Shown here piece by piece: positions 11,679 to 22,010 of a stretch of DNA of 64,000 nucleotides. Made by a program: the position numbers and the translations under genes. Position 1 is the first letter of the stretch. Each line of letters opens with the position of its first letter. The DNA is from Beverwykella pulmonaria (taxonomy: Eukaryota; Ascomycota; Dothideomycetes; Pleosporales; Melanommataceae), in the NCBI GenBank assembly GCA_001599595.1, contig BCHH01000003.1, positions 2,540,263-2,604,262 of the forward strand, read 5' to 3'. Below the pieces are notes generated by a model. It made no database searches and was not told the DNA's origin. It worked only from the letters and a program-made list of their open reading frames with translations.

Positions 11679-12962
11679 ATGCCGAATTTTCTCAAGAAAT
11701 TCCTCGCCAAGCACAAAGCAAGACTGTTTCCCACGGCAGCTGTGCCGGCAGAAACACATGCTTCCGCAGAGAAAAATCCACCGTGTGACCCGGGAGTGCA
11801 GAATCAAATAGCCGGCCAGCAACAGCAGCTTCGAGCTGCTGCACCTGCTGGCAGCCTCAACATTGCTCTACAGAATAAGTCTTCCTCGAGCAACGTCTAC
11901 GCCTACATTACTGGTCTGGCGTCGAACAACAACAATGCTCCAATATTCATCCAGTCCGATGGCCGAACCGTATACTTCCCCAAATCTCCTGCCAACACGG
12001 GTGCTCCTCTCGAAGTCGACTGCGCCATTCCGCTCGGCGCTCCCGGTAACACAGTCAATGCAATCATTCCGAAAATGGCAGGCGGCCGCATCTGGTTTTC
12101 GGTTGACGGCCGCCTTACATTCCTACTGAACCCAGGTCCCGCCCGCGTCGAGCCATCCGTCACAAACCCCAGCGACCCCAACGTGAATGTGAATTGGACA
12201 TTCTGCGAATTCACATATAACGACGCCCAGCTCTTCGCAAATATCAGTTATGTCGACTTCATTAGCGTTCCCATTGGCATCTCGCTTACCAGTGCATCCG
12301 GAAAAGTACAGAGTGTCCCTGGCATGCCATCTAATGGCTTCACTACTATCGTCAACGAGCTCCGCGCACAGACAGCCCGTGACAACCGCCCATGGGACCA
12401 ACTTATCTACTCGTACAACGGCCGCCCGCTCCGCGCCATCAGCCCCAACAACCTCTTGGTCAGTAACGCGAACGCATGGGGCGACTACTGGAACACGTAC
12501 GTCGCGCAAGTTTGGGCGAAATTCTCAAATCAAGATATTACTATCAACACGCAAGCCGCAGCTGGTAACCTCACCGGACGCATCACCAACAACCAGCTCT
12601 CCCTCGGCGCAGCCGGTTCCTTCGCCGCGCCCTCGGCCAAAGACATCTTCTCCTGCTCGACCGGTCCGTTCCAGACTGGTTCCAACCAGGCGCGCAATGC
12701 TGTTATTCCGAGACTTGCTGCTGCGTTTAACAGGAGTACATTGCTGGATACGAACCAGTTCCCGAATGGCAGTCAACCGTCGAATTATTACAAGAATGCA
12801 ACTACGAACCACTACTCCAGGATTGTGCATCAAGTGCAGAGGGATGGGAGGGGTTATGGATTCCCATATGATGATGTGGTGCCCGACGGAGGGAGCGATG
12901 TGGCGGGCACGGTGTCTGACGGCAGTCCAGTCCTATTCACTGTTTCAGTTGGTGGTGGCTAG
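11679..12962 (+). CDS. GH64 family beta-1,3-glucanase
   Basis: This single-exon gene encodes 427 residues; the ATG at 11679 is the first true Met in the frame. From about residue 50 to the end it matches the thaumatin-like glycoside hydrolase family 64 layout: LNIALQNKSSSSNVYAYITG, IFIQSDGRTVYFP, GGRIWFSVDGRLTFLLNPG, WTFCEFTYND, FANISYVDFISVPIGISLT, and a C-terminal YGFPYDDVVPDGG. GH64 enzymes cleave beta-1,3-glucans; in fungi they are linked with wall remodelling or attack on other cell walls. The N-terminus (MPNFLKKFLAKHKARLFP) is basic and amphipathic rather than a classical signal peptide, so secretion would be non-classical, or the protein may stay inside the cell. Family assignment is firm; biological role is inferred. 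Confidence 0.9.
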   Translation: MPNFLKKFLAKHKARLFPTAAVPAETHASAEKNPPCDPGVQNQIAGQQQQLRAAAPAGSLNIALQNKSSSSNVYAYITGLASNNNNAPIFIQSDGRTVYFPKSPANTGAPLEVDCAIPLGAPGNTVNAIIPKMAGGRIWFSVDGRLTFLLNPGPARVEPSVTNPSDPNVNVNWTFCEFTYNDAQLFANISYVDFISVPIGISLTSASGKVQSVPGMPSNGFTTIVNELRAQTARDNRPWDQLIYSYNGRPLRAISPNNLLVSNANAWGDYWNTYVAQVWAKFSNQDITINTQAAAGNLTGRITNNQLSLGAAGSFAAPSAKDIFSCSTGPFQTGSNQARNAVIPRLAAAFNRSTLLDTNQFPNGSQPSNYYKNATTNHYSRIVHQVQRDGRGYGFPYDDVVPDGGSDVAGTVSDGSPVLFTVSVGGG

Positions 12963-15046
12963 ATAACATTAAACCAGGGAAGCTGCAGATATCGCCAACA
13001 GGGTAGATTTTGGGGTAGGAAGGCATATTTAGAGGTTGCATGGGGGAATTTCATTTATACCCGACTTTCGCTCTTTTAGTTTTTGTATCTTCGTTTGAAT
13101 ATGTATATATCTCTGTGCTTACTTTCTAGATAGTTTTTTCAAAGAATGCATGCTAAGCCGCTACTTGTGCGCTTGGAGTATGGTCAATTCTACCTTCAAT
13201 TGTCCGTCTCTCTTTTCGTCTATCTCAAATCATACCATGTATACACAAACAACAAACCTTCTAGGCATCCTTCTAGCGTGAAAGTGAGGAACTCATGCGT
13301 GATAGATGCCAAATATTCGAATGAACAGAATGAACTAAGAAGCGTGTTATCCCACCCTCCATTGCTCCCTCATACCGTCGAGTTTCCATTGACAGGTTTT
13401 GACGGGCTCACGAAAGTGACCAAGTTACCGATTTACAGGACACGTTCGACTTCTGAGCTATGATTTCGATATATTGTATTTAGAATCCATATCAGGAAAG
13501 TATAGACAACAAAGGCAGTGGAACAATTGGATTGGCCAGCTTCACGATGATCCAGAAATACTACATTATTACGCGCTACTCGCTGGCATTGAACACCGCA
13601 AACTCAAAATGGTGAATGGCTTCTGAGTCTCAAATCAATATAGAACCTGTCTGAATCAATGAGGAGGACCCTGAAAGAACGACTCCGTTGATCATAGATA
13701 TTGACACTGGAAAATCTGAGGTTACAAGACTTTAAGTAAATTAGGAAGTCTAGTAGATAAGCTGTCCCTATTGGCTACGGAATATTCAGGAACACAACGG
13801 AACGCGTCAAGGCGTTCAGGAAAAGGGTTGAATTGAACTTTTCTTATGGAACGGCTCGTATAGTACCCCGATGGACGTTGGATGAGGCTCTCGAGGTCGC
13901 TCTCCGCGGGTTGAGAGTCAGGACCAACAAGTAATTTGTGTGAATGTGAGGTGTAAGCAGAAGTGTGGAGGAAAAAGGTGTCAAGATGTGTATTGTATGT
14001 GATGTATGTACAGCTGATATACATATGTGACGGACTGATTAGTCAGTGGCATATCCACGTAACAGTATGGTGTCCTGGGCTTACATGAGGTGTAGGGCTA
14101 ATAATTGGTTAACCATGAAATATACCGAATCCTGAAGGGAGAGAGAAAATTTACATCTCAACTAATCTCTTCATCGCTGTTTGACAAGTTTCAGCAAAAT
14201 TTCTCCCAAGTATTCTGCCTCTCACGTGGTACATCCAGCTCTGTGAAAATGCGTGTAAATGACCAAGTAGATAGTATTGGCTTTCCATAAGAATGACTTG
14301 ATGATCATAGAAGTCTCGCATGTTTGATGTTAAAGCAGGGATCTGGTTTTCGCGTGATGTCTTTGAAAGGTCAGGCCAGCAATGACTAAAGAATTCTAGT
14401 CGCCGGTTATGTTATACTTCATTTACAAAGGATAAACAGCATTGGGAAGTGGTAAGTTCAATAGTAACTAATTGAGCTACTAGTGGTTTAAAGAAGTAGG
14501 TCAATGTCCAAAGAAAAGTTAAAATCTCCCTCTCTACCTTCACCTCCGATCTAATGTACACCTCAGTCTTGTGTGATCGCCAGCAAATGTGTTCATGCTG
14601 CAGGCTCTGAAAACTGTGTTATTTTCTCTGTACGAGGCCGTTATCTTCCCAGCCAGCGGGAGATGAAATGGGTATACGTGTCAGACGGGGATCTGTCATG
14701 ATTCCAAATGGAGTTTATGGATGGGGAGGATAGTATGGTGGAAGGGACATCGGAGATGATGGAGATGATTGGGGGGTTGGAAGATGCCAGGGAGGAGGGG
14801 ATATATTAGGAATATGGAGTGTGAGGTTGGGGATGAACAGGATTTGGCTTGAGAGGAAAATCGTGAGTAAGGAGAACTACTTGTCCTTCAAAGCTGTAGG
14901 TTAATTGTTTTGTGTAGACTTAGATTTCTGATCCCATTAGTACACGCATCTGAATCAATATAATATGATAATTTGAACGGGCTGGCATTTTCGCCTTCCT
15001 TCCTTGTGAATTCTTTCACTTTCCCAAAGTTCTAAACTCGGCCCAC
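12963..15046. other. Gene-poor intergenic stretch
   Basis: About 2.1 kb carries only short random frames. It includes the 71-bp dispersed repeat at 14015-14085. Around 14700-14830 there is a purine-rich, GGAGATGATGGAGATGAT-like stretch. Confidence 0.5.
14015..14085 (+). repeat. 71-bp dispersed repeat, copy 1
   Basis: This segment begins TGATATACATAT and ends GGGCTTACA. It matches 36399-36469 at 66 of 71 positions, four of the five differences being A/G transitions. Both ends of the match are sharp. Its core, from GACTGATTAGTCAGT to the CACGT motif, recurs inverted at 28883-28913. Confidence 0.8.
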
Positions 15047-15841
15047 TCAAGCCGCTTTCCCAGCTTTGATCAGCGCGCTCAACGTCTCGTTCTTCTTGAC
15101 AAACGGTTCCAACACCGGATATTTAGCCACAATAATATCGCTCACAATCCTCGAAAACACAACACCACCCCACGGATTGAGATGCGTCCGATCTCCAGCC
15201 GCAAGATTATACAAATCCGCAGCGGCCTGTCCAATTGCATTGACGTAATTCTCAGACGCGATATTGAGGTCAGCGAATTTGACGGCGTTAGCTTCGGCGA
15301 CGGCGATGGTTGCTGTGCGCTGCTCGGCGAGGCTTTGAACTACTTTTCCGCCGGAAAAAGTGCGCCGCGTCAGCGGCGTCAGGAGGATGGGTGTTGCGCC
15401 TGCGGTTTTCACTTCGGCTGCAAAGTTCTTGAGGTTTGTTTTGTATTGGTCTAGGGTTACGCCGCTTGTATTTTTTTGGTCGTTATGGCCGAACTAGGTA
15501 TCGTCAATACAGTCTCAGAGCTTTTAGAACTTCATTGCGTAAGTATGTACCTGAATCGTCACATAGACATCGTATTTCGCCTTGTTGGTCCCAATATCTG
15601 TGATCACATTTCCCCAGTCTCCACCTGCACGGAACGAAGCGGTTGTCGCGCCACTGTGTCCATAATTGTGGCCAGATGAGCCTGAGGCCACGGTTGTAGA
15701 GAGATAAGCGTCACCCCAGCCACCGTTTGGTGCTGTTGTGGAATCGCCAGCTAGAAGCCAGTAAACGGGTTTAGCAGCATGATGGCCTGAGGGGAAAGCC
15801 AGAGCAAGTGGCAGGCCGATGGAAAAGAGTGAGAGACGCAT
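15047..15841 (-). CDS. Rhamnogalacturonan acetylesterase (CE12, SGNH)
   Basis: Two exons (15841-15551 and 15493-15047) are separated by a 57-nt intron and join in phase 0 to give 245 residues. Residues 1-16 form a signal peptide. The SGNH/GDSL blocks are clear: block I LLAGDSTTA with nucleophile Ser34, an Asn/Gly block in WGDAYLSTTV, block III FGHND (98-102), and block V DRTHLN with Asp198 and His201 completing the triad. The family removes acetyl groups from rhamnogalacturonan I, which opens pectin hairy regions to other enzymes. The intron falls just before the FGHND block. The gene is divergent from the TMEM205-like gene. Confidence 0.92.
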
Positions 15842-16563
15842 ATGGAAGACTGTTGAATTGATATCCTGGAGATCTTCAATGTCGCGTTAAAAAAAAATTG
15901 GGTTGGGAACAAACAAGGACTTAAGTAAGTGCAATAGCTCTGCAAAGATGACGGGTTAATTGTTGCGGAGAAATATAAACATCCATTCCAGCCGGAAAGG
16001 TAGAAGATCCTTGTTTCAACACTCGGGAAACGTTATAGCGATGTGCTGCCGTGATCGCCTCGAAAGGTGCAACTCCTCTGATCTCGGCACAATAAGACGC
16101 GAGGATTACGACCTTGGGAATGGAGGTCTATGAATGGGAACAATGTTGGGTGAAGACGGCAACTAATTCATAATTTCTCCGTTGTGATCTATCCGCTACG
16201 CCGACGCACAGTCGATCCCATCGTGGGGTACTGAGATTGCTTTGTGTGGGGAAGCGGTGGATTTGGCAAATTTTCTGCAGAAGCGTGGAAAAAGATATGA
16301 ATCTTCCGATCATGAACTTGAATTCTGGGAGTTACTTCTGGAAAGAGGTGAATATAGCTTAGTAGTTGATAAAACATTGGTAGGTCGGATATGCCCCAGC
16401 CAATGAGGTATGAGAGTGACGGAACGGATGGTAAAGCTCGACCCGGCTTCCGCCCCGCGTCCCGAGATTCCAGGCTGCAGGCAAACTCAAAAGCATCGAA
16501 AAAAGCCATAGACATCTGTGTACTATTAGCATTGGCATCAAGTTCAATAACACATTCAGCAAA
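15842..16563. promoter_or_regulatory. Divergent intergenic region
   Basis: A 722-bp stretch lies between the start codons of two genes transcribed apart, so both promoters should lie here. The minus frame at 16189-16659 runs over the TMEM205-like start and has no recognisable features. Confidence 0.45.
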
Positions 16564-17172
16564 ATGACATTCACAGACTTGGCATCTACCCTCTATTCTT
16601 TCATCCCGGGCCTTGCGCCCTTCCATCTCCTCACGTACTCGACACTTCTGGGTACGCAACTATATCAAAGCTTCGTTATGACAAAAGTTTGCTTCCAAGC
16701 ACTTCCGCGATCGGCTTTCACAACGCTTCAGAAACGTGTGTTCCCAATTTACTTCCAGGGACAGTCTCTGCTGTTGGTCATGGTTGCAATCACATTTCCA
16801 TCGCGGGGTCTGCTATCGTTGGTGCAGCAGAAAGGGGATTGGATTCCTTTCGTAATTGCAGGAGTGACAGCAGCATTGAATCTGGTAGTGTATGGACCTC
16901 GGACACAGAGGGCTATGATAAATCGGATCCATCAAGGTATGTAGTATTCCACCCTACGGCCTCGCAGAGGTGTAGCTGATTAGAATCTAGAAACGCGCGA
17001 CAGTCGGCAGCCGAATGATGGGCTAGAGGTCAGCGAGGAGATGCGAGTGTTGAATAGAGCATTCTCCCGTGCCCATGCTATGAGCATCCATCTCAACCTG
17101 ATCACAATTGGCGCGACGCTGTGGTATGGATGGAGGCTGGCATACAGATTGGATGTGGGTGTCGCACAATAG
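16564..17172 (+). CDS. TMEM205-like (DUF4149) membrane protein
   Basis: Two exons (16564-16936 and 16991-17172) with a 54-nt intron encode 184 residues. The segment FHLLTYSTLLGTQLYQSFVMTKVCFQALPRSAF and the following FPIYFQGQSLLLVMV are typical of the TMEM205-like domain. Four hydrophobic stretches are visible, at about residues 15-35, 65-85, 95-112 and 155-175. The second exon supplies EVSEEMRVLNRAFSRAHAMS followed by the last membrane segment. In animals the family has been linked with resistance to platinum drugs and vesicle traffic; the fungal role is not known. The C-terminus after the splice (ETRDSRQPNDGLE) confirms the junction. Confidence 0.88.
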
Positions 17173-17474
17173 TTGTTTGACTTCGAATTTATGTGGAGGG
17201 TAGAGAGTGAGGTGGATTTAGAAGCCTTCAACTGTAATGAATATAGACTTGAACTCCAGCGTCTCATATGTAACCAAAAAGACGTCTTAATTATATATTT
17301 CTAGAATAGACTTATGTATACAGCTTACATCATATGATCAACAGTTCACGTGGTTGTTGATGGGGAATCCGACGCTAAGCCATTAGCTCGGCACGGGGAT
17401 CAAACATTACCCGTGCCGTGCCTCATTCCATCACCACTCCTCCCGCTCCGACAATCCCATCGCCAGCCACAGCA
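17173..17474. other. Short intergenic stretch with a repeat
   Basis: It contains the dispersed repeat at 17268-17327 and the promoter of the zinc-cluster gene. No other feature is visible. Confidence 0.5.
17268..17327 (+). repeat. About 60-bp dispersed repeat, copy 1
   Basis: The segment begins ATGTAACCAAAAAGACGTCT and continues into an AT-rich part with TTTCTAGAATAGAC. It is nearly identical to 42654-42715, differing by a few substitutions and a short indel. Both copies lie downstream of plus-strand genes. Confidence 0.8.
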
Positions 17475-19832
17475 ATGGAAGACATCGAGAACCCGCTCAG
17501 CGATAGGTCTGCTCCCGCACGGACATTGCAAGCGTGCCAGCGCTGCCGAAGCCTGAAGACGCGGTGTTTGCCAAGCCAACAGCCGGGCACGTGCCAGAGG
17601 TAGCTCAACGAACCGTTTTGCCGTTTACAAGCTACATGCTGATATGCGGTCAGGTGCTCGACGTCAAAGAGAGAATGTGTGTGGGCAGAGGTACCGCGCC
17701 GTGCCAAGAAGCTACGCGGTCCTTCGTTAGTAATCCAAATGCGATAAGTCGCTCACCACCACTAACTGTCGGCGTAGACGAATCTCGCAGGTCGAGCAAA
17801 AGATTGACGGCATATTTGCTACTCTCGTAAATCCGAACACTTCAAGACCCACCCCAATATCAACCGAACCAAGCCCCAACACCGGAAACAGTTCCATGCC
17901 GAGTGGTCAATCATCGGAAAGAGCAGCCGTGCCAGGAAGCTGGCTTCCGTTTCCTTCCTCATTCTCACAGGAGCCCTCGCGGCAGGATCTGGGGACTGAA
18001 GCATCTCAGCGTGATGCCGAACCGACTGCCCAGTATCTCGATAAACTGCGCGAAATTCACAATTTCCCTGACGATGTCGATTTGAGCCGACCGCCAGATG
18101 GTGTGTTCCAGTCGAACTCTCACCGCGAACCAGTGATTGATAGTGAACTGATCAAGTGTCTTCTTGCTAATAGTCAGGCGGAAACCTTGTTGGTCGAGTA
18201 TCGAGCTATGTCAAAGTCGTTTCCATTTGTACCAATCGCTCCCAATGCCACTGCTCAGGAGCTTAGTGTCACTAAGCCAATGCTGTTCTTAGCAATTATA
18301 ACCGTTGCGTCGTGGAAAGAACATAAACAACTAATGTTGCTTGACGTCCTATATCGAACCGAGCTCGCCCATCGCACCATTATACATCCGCGCAGGACCC
18401 TCTCATTACTCCAGAGTGTTTTGGTCTACTTATCATGGTGAGAGACTATAAACCTTGCTAAAGCTGGGGCTAATGGTTCTAGGTACCATTTCGTGTTTAG
18501 TCATAAAACGCAACAAATCTTCTCCCTACAGCAGCTAGCTATTGGATTGACCATTGACATGGGATTGCATCAGAAAATGAAGAGAGGCCTCATTGACTTC
18601 CCCGGAAGGCCAAAGCCACAACAGCCATCACCGAAAGAGCAAAGAGAACGACAGCGAACATATCTTGGTTGCTATTTCCTCTCTTCAATGTACATTCTCT
18701 TTACTCTTCCTTGTCAGTGGTGCTAATTTTCCCTAGGATCGCAGGTGGGATGCAAAAACCTAACCTGTTGAAATACAACGATTACATGGCCGAATGTGGA
18801 AGGTGCCTGAAGTTGGATCGCGAATATGCATCAGACGAAATTATTGGCCATTTGATCTCACTGCGGCGAATTGATGATCAGATCCATGATGCATTTTATA
18901 TCGAGGAGGCTTTGGATTTGCCTATTATTGACTCTCGAATCCTGATGAACCTAAGATTCATGGAGTCTCAAATGGAGGAGTGGAGACGAGAAGTCTGTAA
19001 CCCAGAATTTCAGCAAGGTAACATTATAAGATCTAGACCTGCATGACTTGAGGATTTCTGACCGATGACAGCGCTCGATCTCTCGTACGCTTTTACAGAA
19101 ATGCAGCTCCACAGTGTTGGTCTTCGTCCAATCCCACCATCGTTTCAGGCGTCTTCAGCGAATCCCACGCAGTTAAACTCTCTTCTTTCATGCCTCGAGG
19201 CTGGGAAACGTTTTCTTGACCTGTTACTCGCTTTCCCAGTTTCCGACTACTACCTTATATCTTTCTCTGAATGGATGAGACTTCCATACGTGGTGATGAC
19301 CATTTCAAGACTCAGCATCCCTAGCGAAGCTCACACGGCTGCTCAGTGGGATATCAAAGCAGCACAAGATCGAGTCCGGCTCGATCTATGTCTAGAATCC
19401 TTGTGCTACCGAATGCAGGGCTTATCCACCTACGAGAAACCTAAACAGCCGCACCCAGATTTTTGGTGGGCCATGAAGATGATTATGGATTTGACAAGGT
19501 CATGGTACTGTCGTAAGACCCAGCACAAGAAAACATTATCTATTCAGCCCACGCCTAATGCTCTTCCGACGCCTGATACTCTGCGCAATATTGAACCTTC
19601 TGCATCAGCACAAACACCATCAAGCACGGGAATGGCAGAGTTCTCTTTTTCAGTTATGGGAGAAATGCCAGTGACCAACATTGGGGAATGTCCCAATAAT
19701 GCAGTAAATGATCCCTTTGCGTTCATGCGGAACATGGATTTCGACATGGATCAGTTCCTCGATGTTGGAATTTGGGGAAGCGAGACGTATGAGGGGATGG
19801 GCTTCGGAAGTGGTGGAGGTGCGAGTTTCTAA
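17475..19832 (+). CDS. Zn2Cys6 transcription factor
   Basis: Six exons (17475-17599, 17654-17725, 17778-18437, 18483-18689, 18737-19017, 19072-19832) give 701 residues, with introns of 45-54 nt and matching phases. The zinc cluster is Cys21, 24, 31, 40, 43 and 50 (CQRCRSLKTRC, then CQRCSTSKREC) and is itself split by intron 1 just before Cys43. A short coiled-coil linker follows (RISQVEQKIDGIF). The middle part resembles the fungal-specific transcription factor region, with LLQSVLVYLSWYHF, LAIGLTIDMGLH and TYLGCYFLSS. It should be a nuclear DNA-binding regulator; its targets cannot be read from sequence. The neighbours do not form an evident cluster. Confidence 0.9.
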
Positions 19833-20975
19833 TTGGAAGAAGAGAATCGTGGACGGTAACGCACAAGAGGAGAGCTAATCAGCCGAACCTTTCGCCGCTA
19901 GTAGTTAAAAGAAAGCTCAGTGAAGTTCCACTCCCACCACGTCGACGCGCTGTCAACTTTGGCCCTCCACAAAGATTCGGGTGTTTTCCGTGCCCTCTCA
20001 AGTATTCCGCGATCTAAAAATTAGGTTCAATCCCTTAGACTTGGAGTGGGTTTTCCTGGAACTATCGAGACTACTCTGCATCCTGATAAGACTGTCACCT
20101 TGTGGGCGCAGGGACTGCTAGCCTGGAAGTCAAGCCTTCCCGATTTGAGTCCTTTGGTGATCAACGATGCCTTGATCGATTTCTTCGAGCATGATTTGGC
20201 ATGTGAAAGTTCAAGGGATACGGGCGTGATGGTAGATTTCCAAAATGTGCGAGATAGGCCGATTCTGCCTGGAGGGTTAATCCTGCATTATGCGGAAATG
20301 ACAAACATAGACCCTGCGACGCATTCTGCTTTATCTATAATCTTGGTAACCTTCCCATTGTGACCCATGATGTGCGTGATAGCCTGACAAGATTAGCAAT
20401 TCGCCAATGAATAGAAAACCTACGTGGAACTTCTTGAGGCGAGGAGCTGCGCAAATTGTTAGACGCGGTTGAAGTATGGAAAAAAGATGCATCTAAACAC
20501 AACAAAGTGCAGCAGGGGACCGGTTTAAATGTCTCAATCATTTATTGATTTGGTTACAGTAGCTTCTCACGCTACTGACTTGCATATCATGATTTTTTGC
20601 ATTGACGTATGAGTGAGAAGATGGGCATCTTGTATTAGTGCTCTTGTGTCACGAGGACGATGTATCGCGAGGGAACACGAAATGAACAAGCATCAGATTC
20701 TCTAGATCAATAGACTACGTACAACTATCGTGATGGTCTAAGAGGAGAGCTAGAGAACTACGAAAGGGCGGAGTGCCTCGGCTATATACTCAGGGGTATG
20801 GTCAAGGCTTAGGAGCACTCATGCAACGAGCGTATGTGTGACGATAACAACGGTTACCGTCGCATCTTGAACCTGCCTAGACTTCGTCAAAGATTCAAGG
20901 TAGTGATATCCACAATCCTCCTCTGTCTAAAAGGAAAAAACGTGAACAATAGAACTAGCACAAGAGCACTCTCAT
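19833..20975. other. Intergenic stretch
   Basis: An open frame at 20046-20363 begins on GTG and has no recognisable domain. Nothing else is supported. Its right end may include a last small exon of the phosphatase gene (see that entry). Confidence 0.45.
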
Positions 20976-22010
20976 CTAATACTCACGTTCCTCCTCAGAC
21001 GGAAGCGCCAGGCCAATGTGGAAGGCCGGCTTGTTGACGTCATTGTTTTTGTAGCTATCAGTCAGGGTAACTTAGCGTCAGCACCATAGTTTACCATAAA
21101 TCTGTTTTATCAGAAAGGACATACCTCAAAACAGCAATTGCGCCGGGTGCTAATATCATCCGGAGAGGATCATCAATCGATGAGCCGACCCAGCGCTTCA
21201 CAAAACAACGAAGAATGAGGCCATGTGCAACCTTCAGTTCACGTCTCTCAGCTGCAGTAGGCGAGGTTGGGGGAGAAAAATAGAGAAATAGATGAGGAAG
21301 ACAAAGATGTTTGCGGAGGGGAGAAGGGAAGAAAGAGATAGCGTACAAGAAGGACATCAACGGGTTTCTCCCCACTCATGTAAGGCTTCTGAATCTCTTT
21401 GATCTGCGAGATAAGCCTGTCCAGCCGCTCGGTAACTTGCTGCATTGATCTATAAGGTATTAGCAACAGCCCATCAGCAACAACCAGATCAGGGCACAGC
21501 ATACTCTCCACCCTCACACCCATCTGACCAGATATCCCACTCCTTCTCTACATCCAGACCCCTCTTCTTCCTCAAAAGTCTGATCTCTTGGTCTTTGAGT
21601 CCTTCATAATCGCCATAACTCCACTCCGTAATGTCCTCAGTGTAGGTAACTTTCCCTGCAACGACACCGGAGGAGGCTGGAAGCAATAGCTCAAAGGTCT
21701 TTACAGCCCTCACCCTCGGGCTGACGAAGACGTGCACAAGGCGGCATGGGTCGAGGAGTTTGCCGACGCCCACGAGCTTAGCCGCCGCCGTGGAGACCTG
21801 TGCAACGCCCGCCTGTGTCAGGTCAATATCTGTAAAGCTCGTGCAGCGGCCTGACTTGGCCCATTCTGTCTCTCCTGTTTGTAGAACGCGTATCCTTAAC
21901 AAGCGGTTTATTTTCGAGGTTGAACCCCACGTACATTTTTAGTATGGTCAGACGAACTTACCATGTCGGAAAATGATTACGCGGGGTGTCAGGGCGTCTT
22001 GGTCGGACAT
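20976..22010 (-). CDS. Histidine phosphatase, SHB17-like
   Basis: Five exons (22010-21962, 21874-21505, 21449-21347, 21231-21125, 21054-20976) give about 235 residues, with introns of 87, 55, 115 and 70 nt. Signature residues are RHGE (15-18, split by intron 1 inside the Gly codon), VSPRVRAVKTFELL, EWSYGDYEG, WDIWSDGCEGGE and VAHG (His177). These match the branch that includes yeast Shb17, a sedoheptulose-1,7-bisphosphatase feeding ribose synthesis, rather than ordinary phosphoglycerate mutases. Substrate is inferred from family. The end is uncertain: frame 5 stops at 20976, but a GTGAGT donor at EEE and a pyrimidine-rich CCTTTTAG acceptor near 20930 could add a short alternative C-terminus. 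Confidence 0.85.

Noticed and set aside
16189..16659. 156-codon frame (-) over the TMEM205-like start
   Set aside because: It overlaps the start of a well-supported gene and has no domain.
20046..20363. 105-codon frame (+) after the zinc-cluster gene
   Set aside because: It opens on GTG rather than ATG, and I found no splice to the zinc-cluster gene and no family.
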